From assembly GCA_016926575.1 (NCBI GenBank), contig JAFGOJ010000510.1, forward strand, positions 1 to 16,536: a stretch of 16,536 nt of DNA, written 5' to 3'. The notes under the pieces are model-generated. The model saw nothing but the letters and a program-made list of their open reading frames with translations, did no database searches and had not been told where the DNA came from. Shown piece by piece: positions 6,800 through 16,000 of the stretch. This stretch comes from Anaerolineae bacterium. Lineage in GTDB: Bacteria; Chloroflexota; Anaerolineae; B4-G1; DUEL01. Numbering within the stretch: the stretch's first letter is position 1; the number at the start of each line of letters is the position of its first letter. The position numbers and the translations under genes were made by a program.

Positions 6800-7795
6800 T
6801 TACAACCGGGATTTCTCGCTGGCACCGACCGCCTCCAGCCGCTTTTGGAGATCGTCGGCATCGACAGACGTGCACACGTCCCGCACGGCGTAATCGGGCC
6901 GTCCCATCGACCGGACGTGGATGCGGGCCAGGTATTCGCCGATGATGCCCAGGGCGAACAACTGCGCGCCGGAGAAGATGGCGATGATCGATGCCAGGAA
7001 GGGGAAACCGGGCACGCTGCCCCCTTCGATGACGTAACGGCCCAGGACGTAGGCCAGCACACCCAGGCCGAAGAGCGTGAACCCGAACCCGATCCAACTG
7101 GCAAGCCGCAGCGGCAGGTTGGTGAAGCCGGTCAGCATATCGAGGGCGTGGGAGACCAATTTACCGAAGGTGTAGTTCGACGCTCCCACCTGGCGCGGTT
7201 CGTGGCGCACGGGGAGCGCGGCAAAACGGGTCGTCCCCCAGGTCAGCAGGACGTCGATGGAGACGAAGGGGCTGCGGTAGGTGTCGAACGATTCGCGCAG
7301 CTCGGTTCGGAAAGCCCGGAACGCGCTCACGTCGCGCGCCGTTGCGGTCCCCATCGCGCTTTGGAGCGCGAGCTTGATCAGTCGGGAGGCCAGGTTGCGC
7401 CACAGGCCGTGCTGTTGCTTCTGCGGCGTCCCGTAGACGACGTCATATCCTTCGTGCAGCTTCTCAACCAGGCGGGGAATCTCTTCAGGTGGGTGTTGGA
7501 GGTCATCGTCCATCGTGACCGTGATATCGTGACGCGCCGCCCGAATGCCGCAGAGCAAGGCATTGTGCTGCCCGTAGTTGCGCATCAGGTTGAACGCGAC
7601 GACGTGGGCGCGATGCGGCACCTCTGCCTGGACGTGTGCCCAGGTATCGTCCCGGCTGCCATCGTTGACCAGGATGACCTCGTACTCATCAGCAACACCA
7701 GGCAAGACCACATCGAGGCGGTCGAGCAGTTGCGTCAAGTTCGCAGCGCTGTTATAAAGCGGAATCACGATAGAAAGATCGGGTTTTTCAGACAT
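6800..7795 (-). CDS. GtrB/DPM1-like GT2 polyprenyl-phosphate glycosyltransferase
   Basis: This 331-aa protein has a cytoplasmic GT-A domain followed by two membrane helices (about 230-255 and 264-292). Motifs are SIVIPLYN (8-15), LVNDGSRDDTW (42-52), the metal and nucleotide-sugar site MDDDLQHPPEEIP (95-107) and RQVGASNYTFGKL (201-213), which matches the conserved segment before the membrane part in GtrB-type enzymes. Relatives (GtrB, ArnC, dolichol-phosphate mannose synthase) transfer a sugar from a nucleotide donor to polyprenyl phosphate, making the donor used by GT-C enzymes such as the GT39, GT87 and PTPS-type proteins encoded beside it. The ATG at 7795 is preferred over a GTG one codon earlier because AAGGTG (7803-7808) sits 7 bases upstream. 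Sugar specificity cannot be read from sequence. Confidence 0.9.
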   Translation of the reverse strand: MSEKPDLSIVIPLYNSAANLTQLLDRLDVVLPGVADEYEVILVNDGSRDDTWAHVQAEVPHRAHVVAFNLMRNYGQHNALLCGIRAARHDITVTMDDDLQHPPEEIPRLVEKLHEGYDVVYGTPQKQQHGLWRNLASRLIKLALQSAMGTATARDVSAFRAFRTELRESFDTYRSPFVSIDVLLTWGTTRFAALPVRHEPRQVGASNYTFGKLVSHALDMLTGFTNLPLRLASWIGFGFTLFGLGVLAYVLGRYVIEGGSVPGFPFLASIIAIFSGAQLFALGIIGEYLARIHVRSMGRPDYAVRDVCTSVDADDLQKRLEAVGASEKSRL

Positions 7796-7802
7796 CACAC
7801 AT

Positions 7803-7808
7803 CACCTT
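7803..7808 (-). promoter_or_regulatory. Ribosome binding site of the GT2 gene
   Basis: AAGGTG on the minus strand, 7 bases before the ATG at 7795-7793. It favours that ATG over the adjacent in-frame GTG at 7798. Confidence 0.5.
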
Positions 7809-7814
7809 GTTCGG

Positions 7815-9971
7815 CTACGGCACACGCACCTGGAGCGCATTGTCCCTGCACGTCTGCTCGTCACCACACAGAATCGGTAGGCGCTCGCCGGTGGCCCGGT
7901 CGTACAGGCCGACCCAGATCAGGCTGGCTGCGACGGGGGTCGTTACCAGGCGCGTCTCCGAGAGCGCCACATCCGCAGCGTTCAGGCTGCTCAATGGGAT
8001 CAATCCTGCCAGCGGATCGCCGTCGGCCTGGGCGATCAGTGCGCCGCCGGCATCGACGACGTGGACGAAGACTGTCGTGGCGGGTGGCAGCGGCACCTCG
8101 ACCTGCCAGGTCAATGCGATGGTGAGCAAGCCGTCTTGTGCCTCCGCGCGAGCCGCAGACAGACAAGCCGAGTCGCCGAACCGCGCCAGGCACTCGGGCG
8201 CTGGGACTGCTTCCCGGCGTTGGGCCAGCACGACCATCTCGTCCAATGCGGGGCTCAGCGCCACGACACGGCCAGCTTCCTCGACCGCCGCTGCCAACTC
8301 GGGCTGGGTGACGTACGTGCCGTGGTAATCGATCTCGAACGCACCCATCTGCTGCCAGGGCATGTATTGGACCCAAGTGGCCTGGGGGTGGATCGCCTCG
8401 GGCGGCGGGAGGAACAAGGCCGGCGGTACGACGGGGATGACGCCGCCCAGGTGGGCGCTTGGGCCGGCCGCGACGACGTGGGGCCAGTTGACGACGACGA
8501 TATCCCCGCCGCTCTGCTCCAGCGCGTCGTCCAGGCTGGCGCGCAGGGGCATCTCCAGCCGGGCCATCTCCGCCCCCACCGTCCAACCGCGCCACAATAT
8601 TCCACCTACGACGCCCACCAGAAAGATCCATCCCGCGGCCAGGAGCACCTTCTCCCATCCGCGAATTCGTCCCACGCGACCTTCGAGGCGCGATTGCCGT
8701 CCCTCGGGCCAAAGCATAGGCTGGACGTACCAGCCGAGCGCCACTGCCCCCACGGCGACGTTGACCCAGGCTAGAAGCACCTCGACCGTCGGGGAAATAG
8801 CTGGAGAGAGAACACAAGTCAACGGCGAGATCTCACAGGCACGCACGGCCAGGTTGGTGTACAACGTCACCGCGGAGAGCGCGTATAGCACCCACCAGCG
8901 CCGCCGGTTGAAGCCGGCGGCGAGCATGAAGACCTGGGTCGGAAACAGATAGCGGGAATGGATACGTGTCGGCAGCAGGAAGAACACCAGCCAAGCCATG
9001 ATGCAGGTGACGAAGACCTCGCGCGGGCCGCTGCGGACGAAGACGCGCGTTAGGACCAGGCCATAGGCGAGAGCCATCAGCGTCCAGCCGACGTCGTGGT
9101 AAGAGAGCGTGCCGATGAGGGCATTTTGGTCGCGGTAAATGTCACTGCCGATCTCGCGGGCGCGCTCAGTCACCGCAAACCAGAGATTGTAGCTACGAAG
9201 GGAGATCCAAGGGAAATCGTAGCCCGGTTCAACCATCTTGGAGAGGATCGCCCGGCCCTGTCCGCCGACAAAAATAGGCACGAAAACCAATCCGATGACC
9301 GCGACCAGGACCAGCACCCCGAAGAGCAGGCGGCGCAGGCCCCACCAGCGCCACGTCCCCACCAGAAAAACGGGGAAAATCAGCGCGGCCTGCGGTTTCA
9401 AGGCGACTGCTGCCCCCAGAGCCGCCCAGGCGGGCGCAACACGCCCCTTCGACAACAACCACGCCCCCAGCAATGCAGGCAAGACGAACCAAGCCTCAAT
9501 CTGAATCCACCATCCAGAGAGATAGATATCCGCCGGGCAGAGGGCGTAGAGCAATGCCGCCCACGCCGCAAGCTGGTACCCCGCGACGCGCCGCCCGATG
9601 CGGACCAACAGCGCGATGGTCAACAGGTCGAAGAAAACCGTCGCCACACGCAGCGCAAGGGACTCGATCAAGGTCGGTGCGGCATCGAGCGGGCCGACGG
9701 ATCCGAACCACCCCAAAACCTGGAGGATGTAGACGGTCAGAGGGGGATAGGAGCTCTCAGCGACCTCGAACAGTCGCTCGATCCCGCCCTGGGCCGCGAG
9801 TCGCATCCAAGGGATGAAGAAGGCTACCGCCGGTGTGCACCCCTCATTGTCCAACCAGATCAGGCGCACCGCCAGCGCCAACAACAGAATCCCTACCAAC
9901 CAGGGCCAGCGACGTCCGAAGTCCTTCACGTGTCTCCTCAATCCAGTAGATGATGCTCGTTGAAATGGCAC
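7815..9971 (-). CDS. GT-C fold membrane glycosyltransferase (GT87/DUF2029-like) with a C-terminal beta module
   Basis: This 718-aa protein has about ten to twelve membrane helices between residues 22 and 460. GT-C mannosyltransferase-like motifs are an early outer-loop acid (WLDNEG, 39-44), SSYPPLTVYILQ (73-84), SGWWIQIEAWFVLPALL (152-168), LKPQAALIFPVFLV (191-204) and THE-type RIHSRYLFPT (336-345). After the last helix an outer domain follows, ending in the cluster's beta module (about 612-716: LTIALTWQ, TVFVHVVDAGGALIAQADGDP, VGLYDRATGERLP). Several closely spaced cysteine pairs (C379/C386, C594/C603, C702/C708) lie in predicted outer segments and could form disulfides. The GTG start is supported by GAGGAG (9978-9983) 6 bases upstream. 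It probably uses a lipid-linked sugar made by the GT2 enzyme; acceptor unknown. Confidence 0.82.
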   Translation of the reverse strand: MPFQRASSTGLRRHVKDFGRRWPWLVGILLLALAVRLIWLDNEGCTPAVAFFIPWMRLAAQGGIERLFEVAESSYPPLTVYILQVLGWFGSVGPLDAAPTLIESLALRVATVFFDLLTIALLVRIGRRVAGYQLAAWAALLYALCPADIYLSGWWIQIEAWFVLPALLGAWLLSKGRVAPAWAALGAAVALKPQAALIFPVFLVGTWRWWGLRRLLFGVLVLVAVIGLVFVPIFVGGQGRAILSKMVEPGYDFPWISLRSYNLWFAVTERAREIGSDIYRDQNALIGTLSYHDVGWTLMALAYGLVLTRVFVRSGPREVFVTCIMAWLVFFLLPTRIHSRYLFPTQVFMLAAGFNRRRWWVLYALSAVTLYTNLAVRACEISPLTCVLSPAISPTVEVLLAWVNVAVGAVALGWYVQPMLWPEGRQSRLEGRVGRIRGWEKVLLAAGWIFLVGVVGGILWRGWTVGAEMARLEMPLRASLDDALEQSGGDIVVVNWPHVVAAGPSAHLGGVIPVVPPALFLPPPEAIHPQATWVQYMPWQQMGAFEIDYHGTYVTQPELAAAVEEAGRVVALSPALDEMVVLAQRREAVPAPECLARFGDSACLSAARAEAQDGLLTIALTWQVEVPLPPATTVFVHVVDAGGALIAQADGDPLAGLIPLSSLNAADVALSETRLVTTPVAASLIWVGLYDRATGERLPILCGDEQTCRDNALQVRVP

Positions 9972-9977
9972 CGGTCA

Positions 9978-9983
9978 CTCCTC
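9978..9983 (-). promoter_or_regulatory. Ribosome binding site deciding a GTG start
   Basis: GAGGAG on the minus strand, 6 bases before the GTG at 9971-9969. No ATG lies near, so this site supports GTG as the start of the 718-aa glycosyltransferase. Confidence 0.7.
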
Positions 9984-9992
9984 ACGCGGTTG

Positions 9993-12900
9993 TCACGGGA
10001 CTTCTCCCACGACGAAGGGCGCCAGCAGCACCAGGCCCTCACCTTCCGGTGTAGTAAGGCGCCCACCCTCCAGCGTGTACAGGCCCGCTTGCAAGCGATA
10101 CTCCCCCGGTGGGAGATCGACGGGTAGGGTCAGCACCCGTTGGTCGAGCACCACCTCACCGGGCAACCAGCCGGTGGTGGGACGGCTCCACCCGGCCGGC
10201 TCGCCGTCCGACTGCGCCACTGCCGCGCCGTCCGGCCCCAGCAGGTGCAGGAAGACGCGGTAGCTGATGGCGGTCTCTGCTTCGGAGCGCCAGACGAGGG
10301 TGACAGTAAGAGGAGATTGCGGATTGCAGGTGGCAGGGTCGAGTTGCGCGCCGAGGAGGGTAGCGACGTCACCCAGGCGTGCGCCGGTCTCGACGTCGAG
10401 CGGGGGGGATTCGAACAGCCGTTCCGGCGCGTGGACGGCCAGTTCGCCCAGCTCGAAGGGGACTGAGTTGTCTCCCGGCAGCCCAATCTCCCAGCGATGC
10501 ACGCCGCTTTCCAGGCCGGCCGGCAGCCGTAAGAGGTGCTGCCCGCGCCAGACGTCGCCTGCCGCCCACTCACCGGTGGGGAAATCGTGTGCCGGCGGCA
10601 GGTCGAAAGCGGCGGCGTCCCTTCCTTGCGGATCGAGCAGGCGCAGGCGGAACGTCACGTCGTGAGCCGGCGGCCGGTCGGCCTGCCAGAAAAGCGTCAG
10701 GAAGAACGGGTCCCCCGGTGCGGCCTCGACCCGGTCCAGGTTGTACCCCAACAGCCGCAGCGGGCCGAAGGAGGCCGCGGCGGTCTGCTGCGGCGCGAGA
10801 TCGTCGACGGTGGGCGTCTGGCGCGGTGGCACGACGGTCACCTGGCCCAGCGGCAGCGCTAGCCCGACGCCCGGCGCGGAGAAGGGCGTCAGCGTGTCGC
10901 GGTCGAAGACGCCCAAGACGACGGTGTAGTCGCCCGGCGGGATGCCGGGCAGCGGTTGGAGCACGGCCGCTACGGAGGCGTATTCGTCCGGGGCCCAGAG
11001 GGGGGCGGCGGGCGGTTCGCGGTGCCAGCGCGGCGGGCGCAACTCGGGCACGCTCCACACCATCCCCTGCGCGTCTTCGAGCCGCAGATCGACCCAGTAG
11101 GCGGGGCCGCCAGGCAGCACGTCCTGCCAGTAGGTCGTCACCTGGATCGCTTCGTCCCCAGCCACCGACGTGGGCAGCGCGTCGGTGGCCAGCAGGCGGA
11201 ACTGCCCGTCGAAGGTGACGTCGGCAGGGACGTCGACGCGCTGCAAGCGACCGTCCACCAGGTTCGAACGGCGCAGCGGGTTCTCCACGCGGTCGATGAG
11301 GCCGACTTTGAGCAGGACCACGGCGAGCGAGACGGTGAGGAGGATGGCGAGGGGACGGGCGTGCGGCGGGCGCTCTTGGCAGGAGGAAGGTAGGGGAGCG
11401 GGGGAGCAGGGGGGCAGGGGGGCAAAGGCGCAGAGGAGCAGCAGGAAGAGGCTGAGCAGGGAGATGGCGTCGGCGGCGAGGCGGGCGGGGGTCTCGACGA
11501 AGCGCACGGTGAGGGTGTGACGTCCGGCGGGCACGTCGAAGGTGACCAGGCCCTCGGGGTCGGAGGGGGTGACGTCGACCGGGGTGCCGTTGATCCAGGC
11601 GCGCCAGCCGGGATAGTAGAAGGCAAGGTAGCGGGCCTGGAAGGGGGTGGGCGTGTCGATGTCGACCACCGTTTCCAACCCGCGCAGGCGCGCTTCCAGA
11701 ATGTGCGCGCCCGCCGGCAGGTCGGCCGGATCGAAGCGCAGGATCGGCCCGCCCGCGTCGTAGGCGGCCTGGAGGAAGGCGCTGTGCGGCATCTGTTCGA
11801 CCCACATCGGCAGGAACTCGCGGCTGGCGGTCGTGCCCAACGTGTCGGTCTGGCGCTCCCAATCGATCATCCCCGCCACAGAGACGTCCCCCGGCATCGT
11901 GCAGTGGCGCGGGTAGAGCCAGCCCGTATTCGCCAGGGGGAGGATTACGAGCAGGCTGAGGGCCACGACGCCGCTCCAGCGCGACGCGCGCAGGGTATAG
12001 ACGGCTGCGCCGGCCAGGATCGCGGCACAGAGCGCCGCCGGCCCGACCAGCCGCCACGGGAACTGGACGCGCTGGAGCAAGGGCAGGGCGTCCCAAACGG
12101 GCCGCGAGACGGGCAGGACCAGGAAGAGAGAACTGCCCAGGCCCAAGGCGAACAGGGCGACCGTCCAGCGGCGCGAGCGCTCTCGTAATGCCAGCAGGCC
12201 GCCCAGCGCGACCAGGAAGGGGACCAGTCCCAATCCACGCGCGGGCCAGTCGTTGATCCAGGTTGGGTCGGCGGTGCGCGGCAGGGCGAAGAGTTGGTCG
12301 AGGGGCAGGAAGTTGTTGGCGAAGTCGAACACCCACGCTCCAGAGAGCTGCTCGCTGCGGACGTAGGAGAGCTCCGACAGCGCCGGCAGCCAGAAGAAAG
12401 CGCTCAGGCCGAGTCCCAACAAGAGCGCCGCTGCGCCGCGCAGGGCGACGCCCCGCGCGCGTTCCTTCGCCACCGCCCACAGGTAGGCGAAGCAGAGCGG
12501 CACGAATAGGAGCGCGAAGACGTTGTGGGTCAGCAGCAGGCCGGCCGTGCCCACCGCCGTGATGGCGAACCCGCCGCGGCGGTCGGCGCGGCGCAGCGCC
12601 CACAGCACGAGCGGCGGGAAAAGCCACGCGCCGGCCTGCGAGAGGCTGCCGCGTTGGAAGACGTCGTAGGCGTGGAAGGGCACGTAGGTGTAGAGCGCCG
12701 CGGCGGCCACGCCTGCCCAGCGATCGTCGAAGAGGTCGGTGACGAATCCGGCCATCGCCAGTGCCGCGAGAACCCAGCCCGCGGCGAAGGTCAGGTTGAG
12801 CGCCCAGCCCCAGGGTACGTCCAGGAGGTGCAACAGGGCCGGGCCGTAGGCCGACAGGGCCGCGCTAAAATTGAAGAGCGGGTAGCCGAAGCCGTGGGCC

Positions 12901-13094
12901 ATGTCCGGTGCCCAGCGCGAGAAAAGGAGGCCTTCTTTCAGCAAGTGTTCCGTCTCCACCGCGCGCCAGAGGTGGAAGGCGTTGTCGTAGCCGCAGGTCA
13001 TGTCGGAAGAGAGGAGCGGTTGGAGAGCAGGCAGGAGAAGAATCAACACTGACGAAATGAGAAGTGACAAAGAAAGAAGGCGCGAGCGGGTCAC
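9993..13094 (-). CDS. Giant membrane protein, PTPS_related/YfhO-like, GT-C type, with three C-terminal beta modules (copy 1)
   Basis: This 1033-aa protein starts at a GTG overlapping the previous stop as GTGA, with GGAGG (13099-13103) 4 bases upstream. The N-terminal half has about twelve membrane helices and the pattern of PTPS_related (PF10131) membrane proteins: an outer loop with Cys34, Asp37 and FHLWR (40-44), then FSRWAPDMAHGFGYPLFNF (58-76), LLLTHN (186-191) and AFFWLPALSEL (232-242). An outer YfhO-like domain (about 420-535) contains FQARYLAFYYPGWRAW (485-500). A short Ala/Pro/Leu linker encoded by 8-base repeats (552-568) precedes the last helix (about 582-599). Three beta modules follow (about 612-760, 770-898, 899-1033). 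It is a close paralog of the next gene upstream. A role as a GT-C glycosyltransferase or glycan-handling protein is inferred; no substrate is known. Confidence 0.82.
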   Translation of the reverse strand: MTRSRLLSLSLLISSVLILLLPALQPLLSSDMTCGYDNAFHLWRAVETEHLLKEGLLFSRWAPDMAHGFGYPLFNFSAALSAYGPALLHLLDVPWGWALNLTFAAGWVLAALAMAGFVTDLFDDRWAGVAAAALYTYVPFHAYDVFQRGSLSQAGAWLFPPLVLWALRRADRRGGFAITAVGTAGLLLTHNVFALLFVPLCFAYLWAVAKERARGVALRGAAALLLGLGLSAFFWLPALSELSYVRSEQLSGAWVFDFANNFLPLDQLFALPRTADPTWINDWPARGLGLVPFLVALGGLLALRERSRRWTVALFALGLGSSLFLVLPVSRPVWDALPLLQRVQFPWRLVGPAALCAAILAGAAVYTLRASRWSGVVALSLLVILPLANTGWLYPRHCTMPGDVSVAGMIDWERQTDTLGTTASREFLPMWVEQMPHSAFLQAAYDAGGPILRFDPADLPAGAHILEARLRGLETVVDIDTPTPFQARYLAFYYPGWRAWINGTPVDVTPSDPEGLVTFDVPAGRHTLTVRFVETPARLAADAISLLSLFLLLLCAFAPLPPCSPAPLPSSCQERPPHARPLAILLTVSLAVVLLKVGLIDRVENPLRRSNLVDGRLQRVDVPADVTFDGQFRLLATDALPTSVAGDEAIQVTTYWQDVLPGGPAYWVDLRLEDAQGMVWSVPELRPPRWHREPPAAPLWAPDEYASVAAVLQPLPGIPPGDYTVVLGVFDRDTLTPFSAPGVGLALPLGQVTVVPPRQTPTVDDLAPQQTAAASFGPLRLLGYNLDRVEAAPGDPFFLTLFWQADRPPAHDVTFRLRLLDPQGRDAAAFDLPPAHDFPTGEWAAGDVWRGQHLLRLPAGLESGVHRWEIGLPGDNSVPFELGELAVHAPERLFESPPLDVETGARLGDVATLLGAQLDPATCNPQSPLTVTLVWRSEAETAISYRVFLHLLGPDGAAVAQSDGEPAGWSRPTTGWLPGEVVLDQRVLTLPVDLPPGEYRLQAGLYTLEGGRLTTPEGEGLVLLAPFVVGEVP
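10314..10334. repeat. Heptamer tandem repeat inside copy 1, third beta module
   Basis: Three consecutive 7-base units on the plus strand: AGATTGC, GGATTGC and AGGTGGC. On the coding strand they encode residues 921-927 (ATCNPQS), the loop just before the LTVTLVWR strand. The equivalent loop of copy 2 carries a different heptamer array (13411-13438). Confidence 0.55.
11392..11439. repeat. Octamer tandem repeat inside copy 1 (six 8-base units)
   Basis: Six consecutive 8-base units ending in GC: AGGGGAGC, GGGGGAGC, AGGGGGGC twice, AAAGGCGC, AGAGGAGC. They encode residues 552-568 of the minus-strand protein, the end of a membrane helix and a Pro/Ala/Leu loop. The array starts at the same point relative to the conserved DAISLLSL segment as the octamer array of copy 2. 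Confidence 0.75.
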
Positions 13095-16000
13095 GGGGCC
13101 TCCACGACGATGGTGAGGAGTTGGATCGCGTCGCTGCCGTCGGGGGCGGTGAGGCGCGCGCCGCCGGGGAGGTAGATGCCGGCGGAGAGGGTGTAGCGGC
13201 CTGCGGGAGTGTCGGCGGGGAGGGTGAGCACGCGCTCGTCGACCAGGATCTCGCCCGGCAGCCAGCCGGTGGTGGGGCGACTCCAGTTCACCGGGATGCC
13301 GTCGGACTGGGCCACGATGCGGCCCTCGGTGGTGAGGAGGTGGAGGAAGACGCGGTAGGATGAGGTGGTCGTCGCTTCGGCGCGCCAGACGAGGGTGGTG
13401 GTGAAGGAGGAGGCAGGAGTCAGGAGGCGGGAGGCAGGAGGTAAGTCGTTGGACTGGATGGTCAGGCCGAGGAGCGTGGCGAGGTCGCCCAGGGTGACGT
13501 CGATGGGGAGTTGGACGGGCGGCGGGGTGAAGGTGCGCTCCGGCGCGGTGACGGTTAGCCGGCCGATGGTGTGGGCGTGTGACGAGGGGAGGGGCAGGCA
13601 GGGGGAGACGGAGCAATCGGTCAGTTGGGCCGTCCAGGCGTAGTCGCCGCTTTCCAGGGCGGCGGGGAGGTCGAAGCGGTGTTGCCCGCGCCAGACGTCG
13701 CCCGCCTGCCAGTTCGAGGTGGGATGCCAGGCCGTCGCGGGCGGGACGTCGTACACGGCGGCGGGTGTGTCGCCGGCGTCCTGCAACGTGAGGCGCAGTC
13801 CGTAGTCGACCGGAGGGGCTTGGTCCGCCTGCCACAGCAGGGTCAGGTAGACGGCGTCCCCGGGCGCGGCGTGGGTGCGGTCGAAGGCGGCGGTGAGCAG
13901 CGTCAGCTCGGCCAGGGGCAGGTCGACGCGGTCGCGCGCGGGCAGGTCGGCGGGCCGGCGCGGCGCGGTCAGGGTGACGTCGCCCAAGACCAGCTCCGGT
14001 GCGGCAGGCTGACCGGCGGCGTCCAAAATGGAGAGCGGAGCCAGCGTCTCGCGGTCGAACAGGGTCACCACCAGGTGGTAGTCGCCGGGCGGGGTGCCGG
14101 GCAGCGGCTCGACGACGTGACTGTCGAGCGCGTAGACGTCGGAGGTCCAGGCGAACGCGGGCCACGGGTCGTGGTAGCCGCGCGGGCGGAAGCTGTCCTG
14201 CGGACTCCAGCGGAGGCCGTCCGGCCCGACCAGGTAGACGGTGGCCTGGACGTCGCGGGAGGGGCTCAGGCGGGCGGTCCAGTAAAGGTCGAGGCGCAGG
14301 GAACCGTCGGCGGGTATCTCTTGCGCGCTCCGGTCGAAGCCGATGAGCGTGAGGCCGTCGGCGTAGGGCTGGTCGAGCACGTGGGAGACGCCGGGCAGCG
14401 TCCCATCGACGAGGGACGGGCGACGGAATGGGGTGGCGGTGGCATCGACAACGAATAGCTTGAACGCGAGGAGCAAGGCCGCAAGGGCGCAAAGGAGCAA
14501 GGGCGCAGGGGCGCGGGCAGGCAAGGGCGCAGGTTCGCCGGGGCGCAGAGGCGCAAGGGTGAAGAGGAGCAGTAAAAGGAGGCTGAGGAGGGAGATGGCG
14601 TCGGCGGCGCGGCGGAGAGGGGTTTCGCCGAAGCGCAGGGCCACGGTGTGGCGGCCGGATGGGACGGCGAAGGTGATCAGGCCCTCGGAGTCGGAGGGGG
14701 TGATGGCGACCGGTTCGCCATCGATCTGCACGCGCCAACCGGGGTAGTAGAACGCAAAGTAGCGCGCCTGGAACGGCACGGGCGTCTCGATGTCCAGTTC
14801 GGCGCGGTTGATGGCGTAGTCGGCAGATAGCAGCGCCGCGCCTGCGGGCAGTGTGCTTTCGTCGAACCGTTCGATGGGGCCGCCCTCACCGTATTGCACC
14901 TCCAAGGGCGAGCCTGTGGGGCGCTGCTCGACCCAGATCGGAAAGTAGGAGCCTTCCGGGTCGACCCCCACGAGACGACTCTCGCGCTCGTAGCGGTGGA
15001 CGTCCTGGATGGTGGGATAGGGTGCTTCGGTGCAGTAGCCAAGAGGAGGATAGGTGTTGGGGAGGGCGGTGAGGATCAATGCACCGATGATGAAGAGAGG
15101 AACGACGGTATTCGCAATTCGCAATTCGCAATTCTTGGGTGTGGAATTGCGAATAGCGAATAGCAAATCACTCATTGAAGAGAGGGTTGGAACGAGGGCG
15201 GCGGTGAGAAGGGCAGCGGGCAGGGCGGCGCGGCCGACGAAGCGCCAGGGGAATTGGATGAAGGGCATCAGCGGGACGTGCTCCCACAGCCAGAGCGAGG
15301 CTTCGGTGCTCATAAAGATGAAAATCAGAGTAAAAACGGCGAAGAAGATCGCGCCGGAGCGCCGCTCGCGCCAGATCGCAGCGCGTTTTCCGCGCGCCCA
15401 CGCCAGCACGCCGGCGAACCCGGCCGCCGCCAGCGCCGCCTGCACGAGGCCCAGGTGGATGGTCATCGACGGGTTCATCAGCGACGTGTCGAACGCAGCC
15501 GGTGGAGCCAAAATCTCTCCCAGTCCCAGAAAGTTGTAGTGGAAGTCGTTGTTGCGCGTGACGCGGGACATGTGGAGCTGGACCACGTCTTGCTCGGCCA
15601 GGGCGGGCAGCCAGAAGAACGCCGTCAGCCCCATCGCCAGGCCTAACGCCACCACCGCCCACACGCCGCGCCGCCAGGCGCGGTGGGACCAGGCTACTAT
15701 TCCCAGATAGAGCGTCAGAAAGGGCACGAAGATCAGGCTGGAGATGTTGTGGGTCAGGAGCAGCGCAACCAGGAGGAGGACCGAGATGACGAACCAACGC
15801 CGTCCCCCCTCTACGACCAGGCGGCGAAACGCCCATAGGATCAGGGGGAAGAGGGCCAGGGCCACCGATTCGAGCAGGTTGCCGCGCAGGAGGGCATCGA
15901 GGAACTGGTAGGGCGCGTAGGCGTATGCCACCGCAGCGACGAATCCGGCCGGCGCGCTGAAAAGGTCGCGCGCCAGCAGGTAGGCTCCCACAGCCGAACC

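Noticed and set aside
6845..8125. 426-codon plus-strand open frame antisense to the GT2 gene
   Set aside because: The peptide is rich in Gln, Arg, Asp and Gly without domains; the opposite strand carries the full set of GT2 motifs.
13560..13615. Purine-rich stretch in copy 2 module two looked like another short tandem repeat
   Set aside because: It does not parse into a constant unit of 6, 7 or 8 bases over more than two units, so I did not call it a repeat.
14475..14570. Possible CRISPR-like array because of regular repeats
   Set aside because: Units are 8 bases, adjacent and without spacers, and they lie inside a continuous reading frame; no cas genes are present.
13095..14738. The reading frame of copy 1 stays open for about 548 codons upstream of its GTG, suggesting an N-terminal extension
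   Set aside because: The extra peptide is a low-complexity Arg/Pro/His sequence typical of a GC-rich out-of-frame shadow, it overlaps the well-supported C-terminus of copy 2, and the GTG has its own ribosome binding site and matches the start of copy 2.
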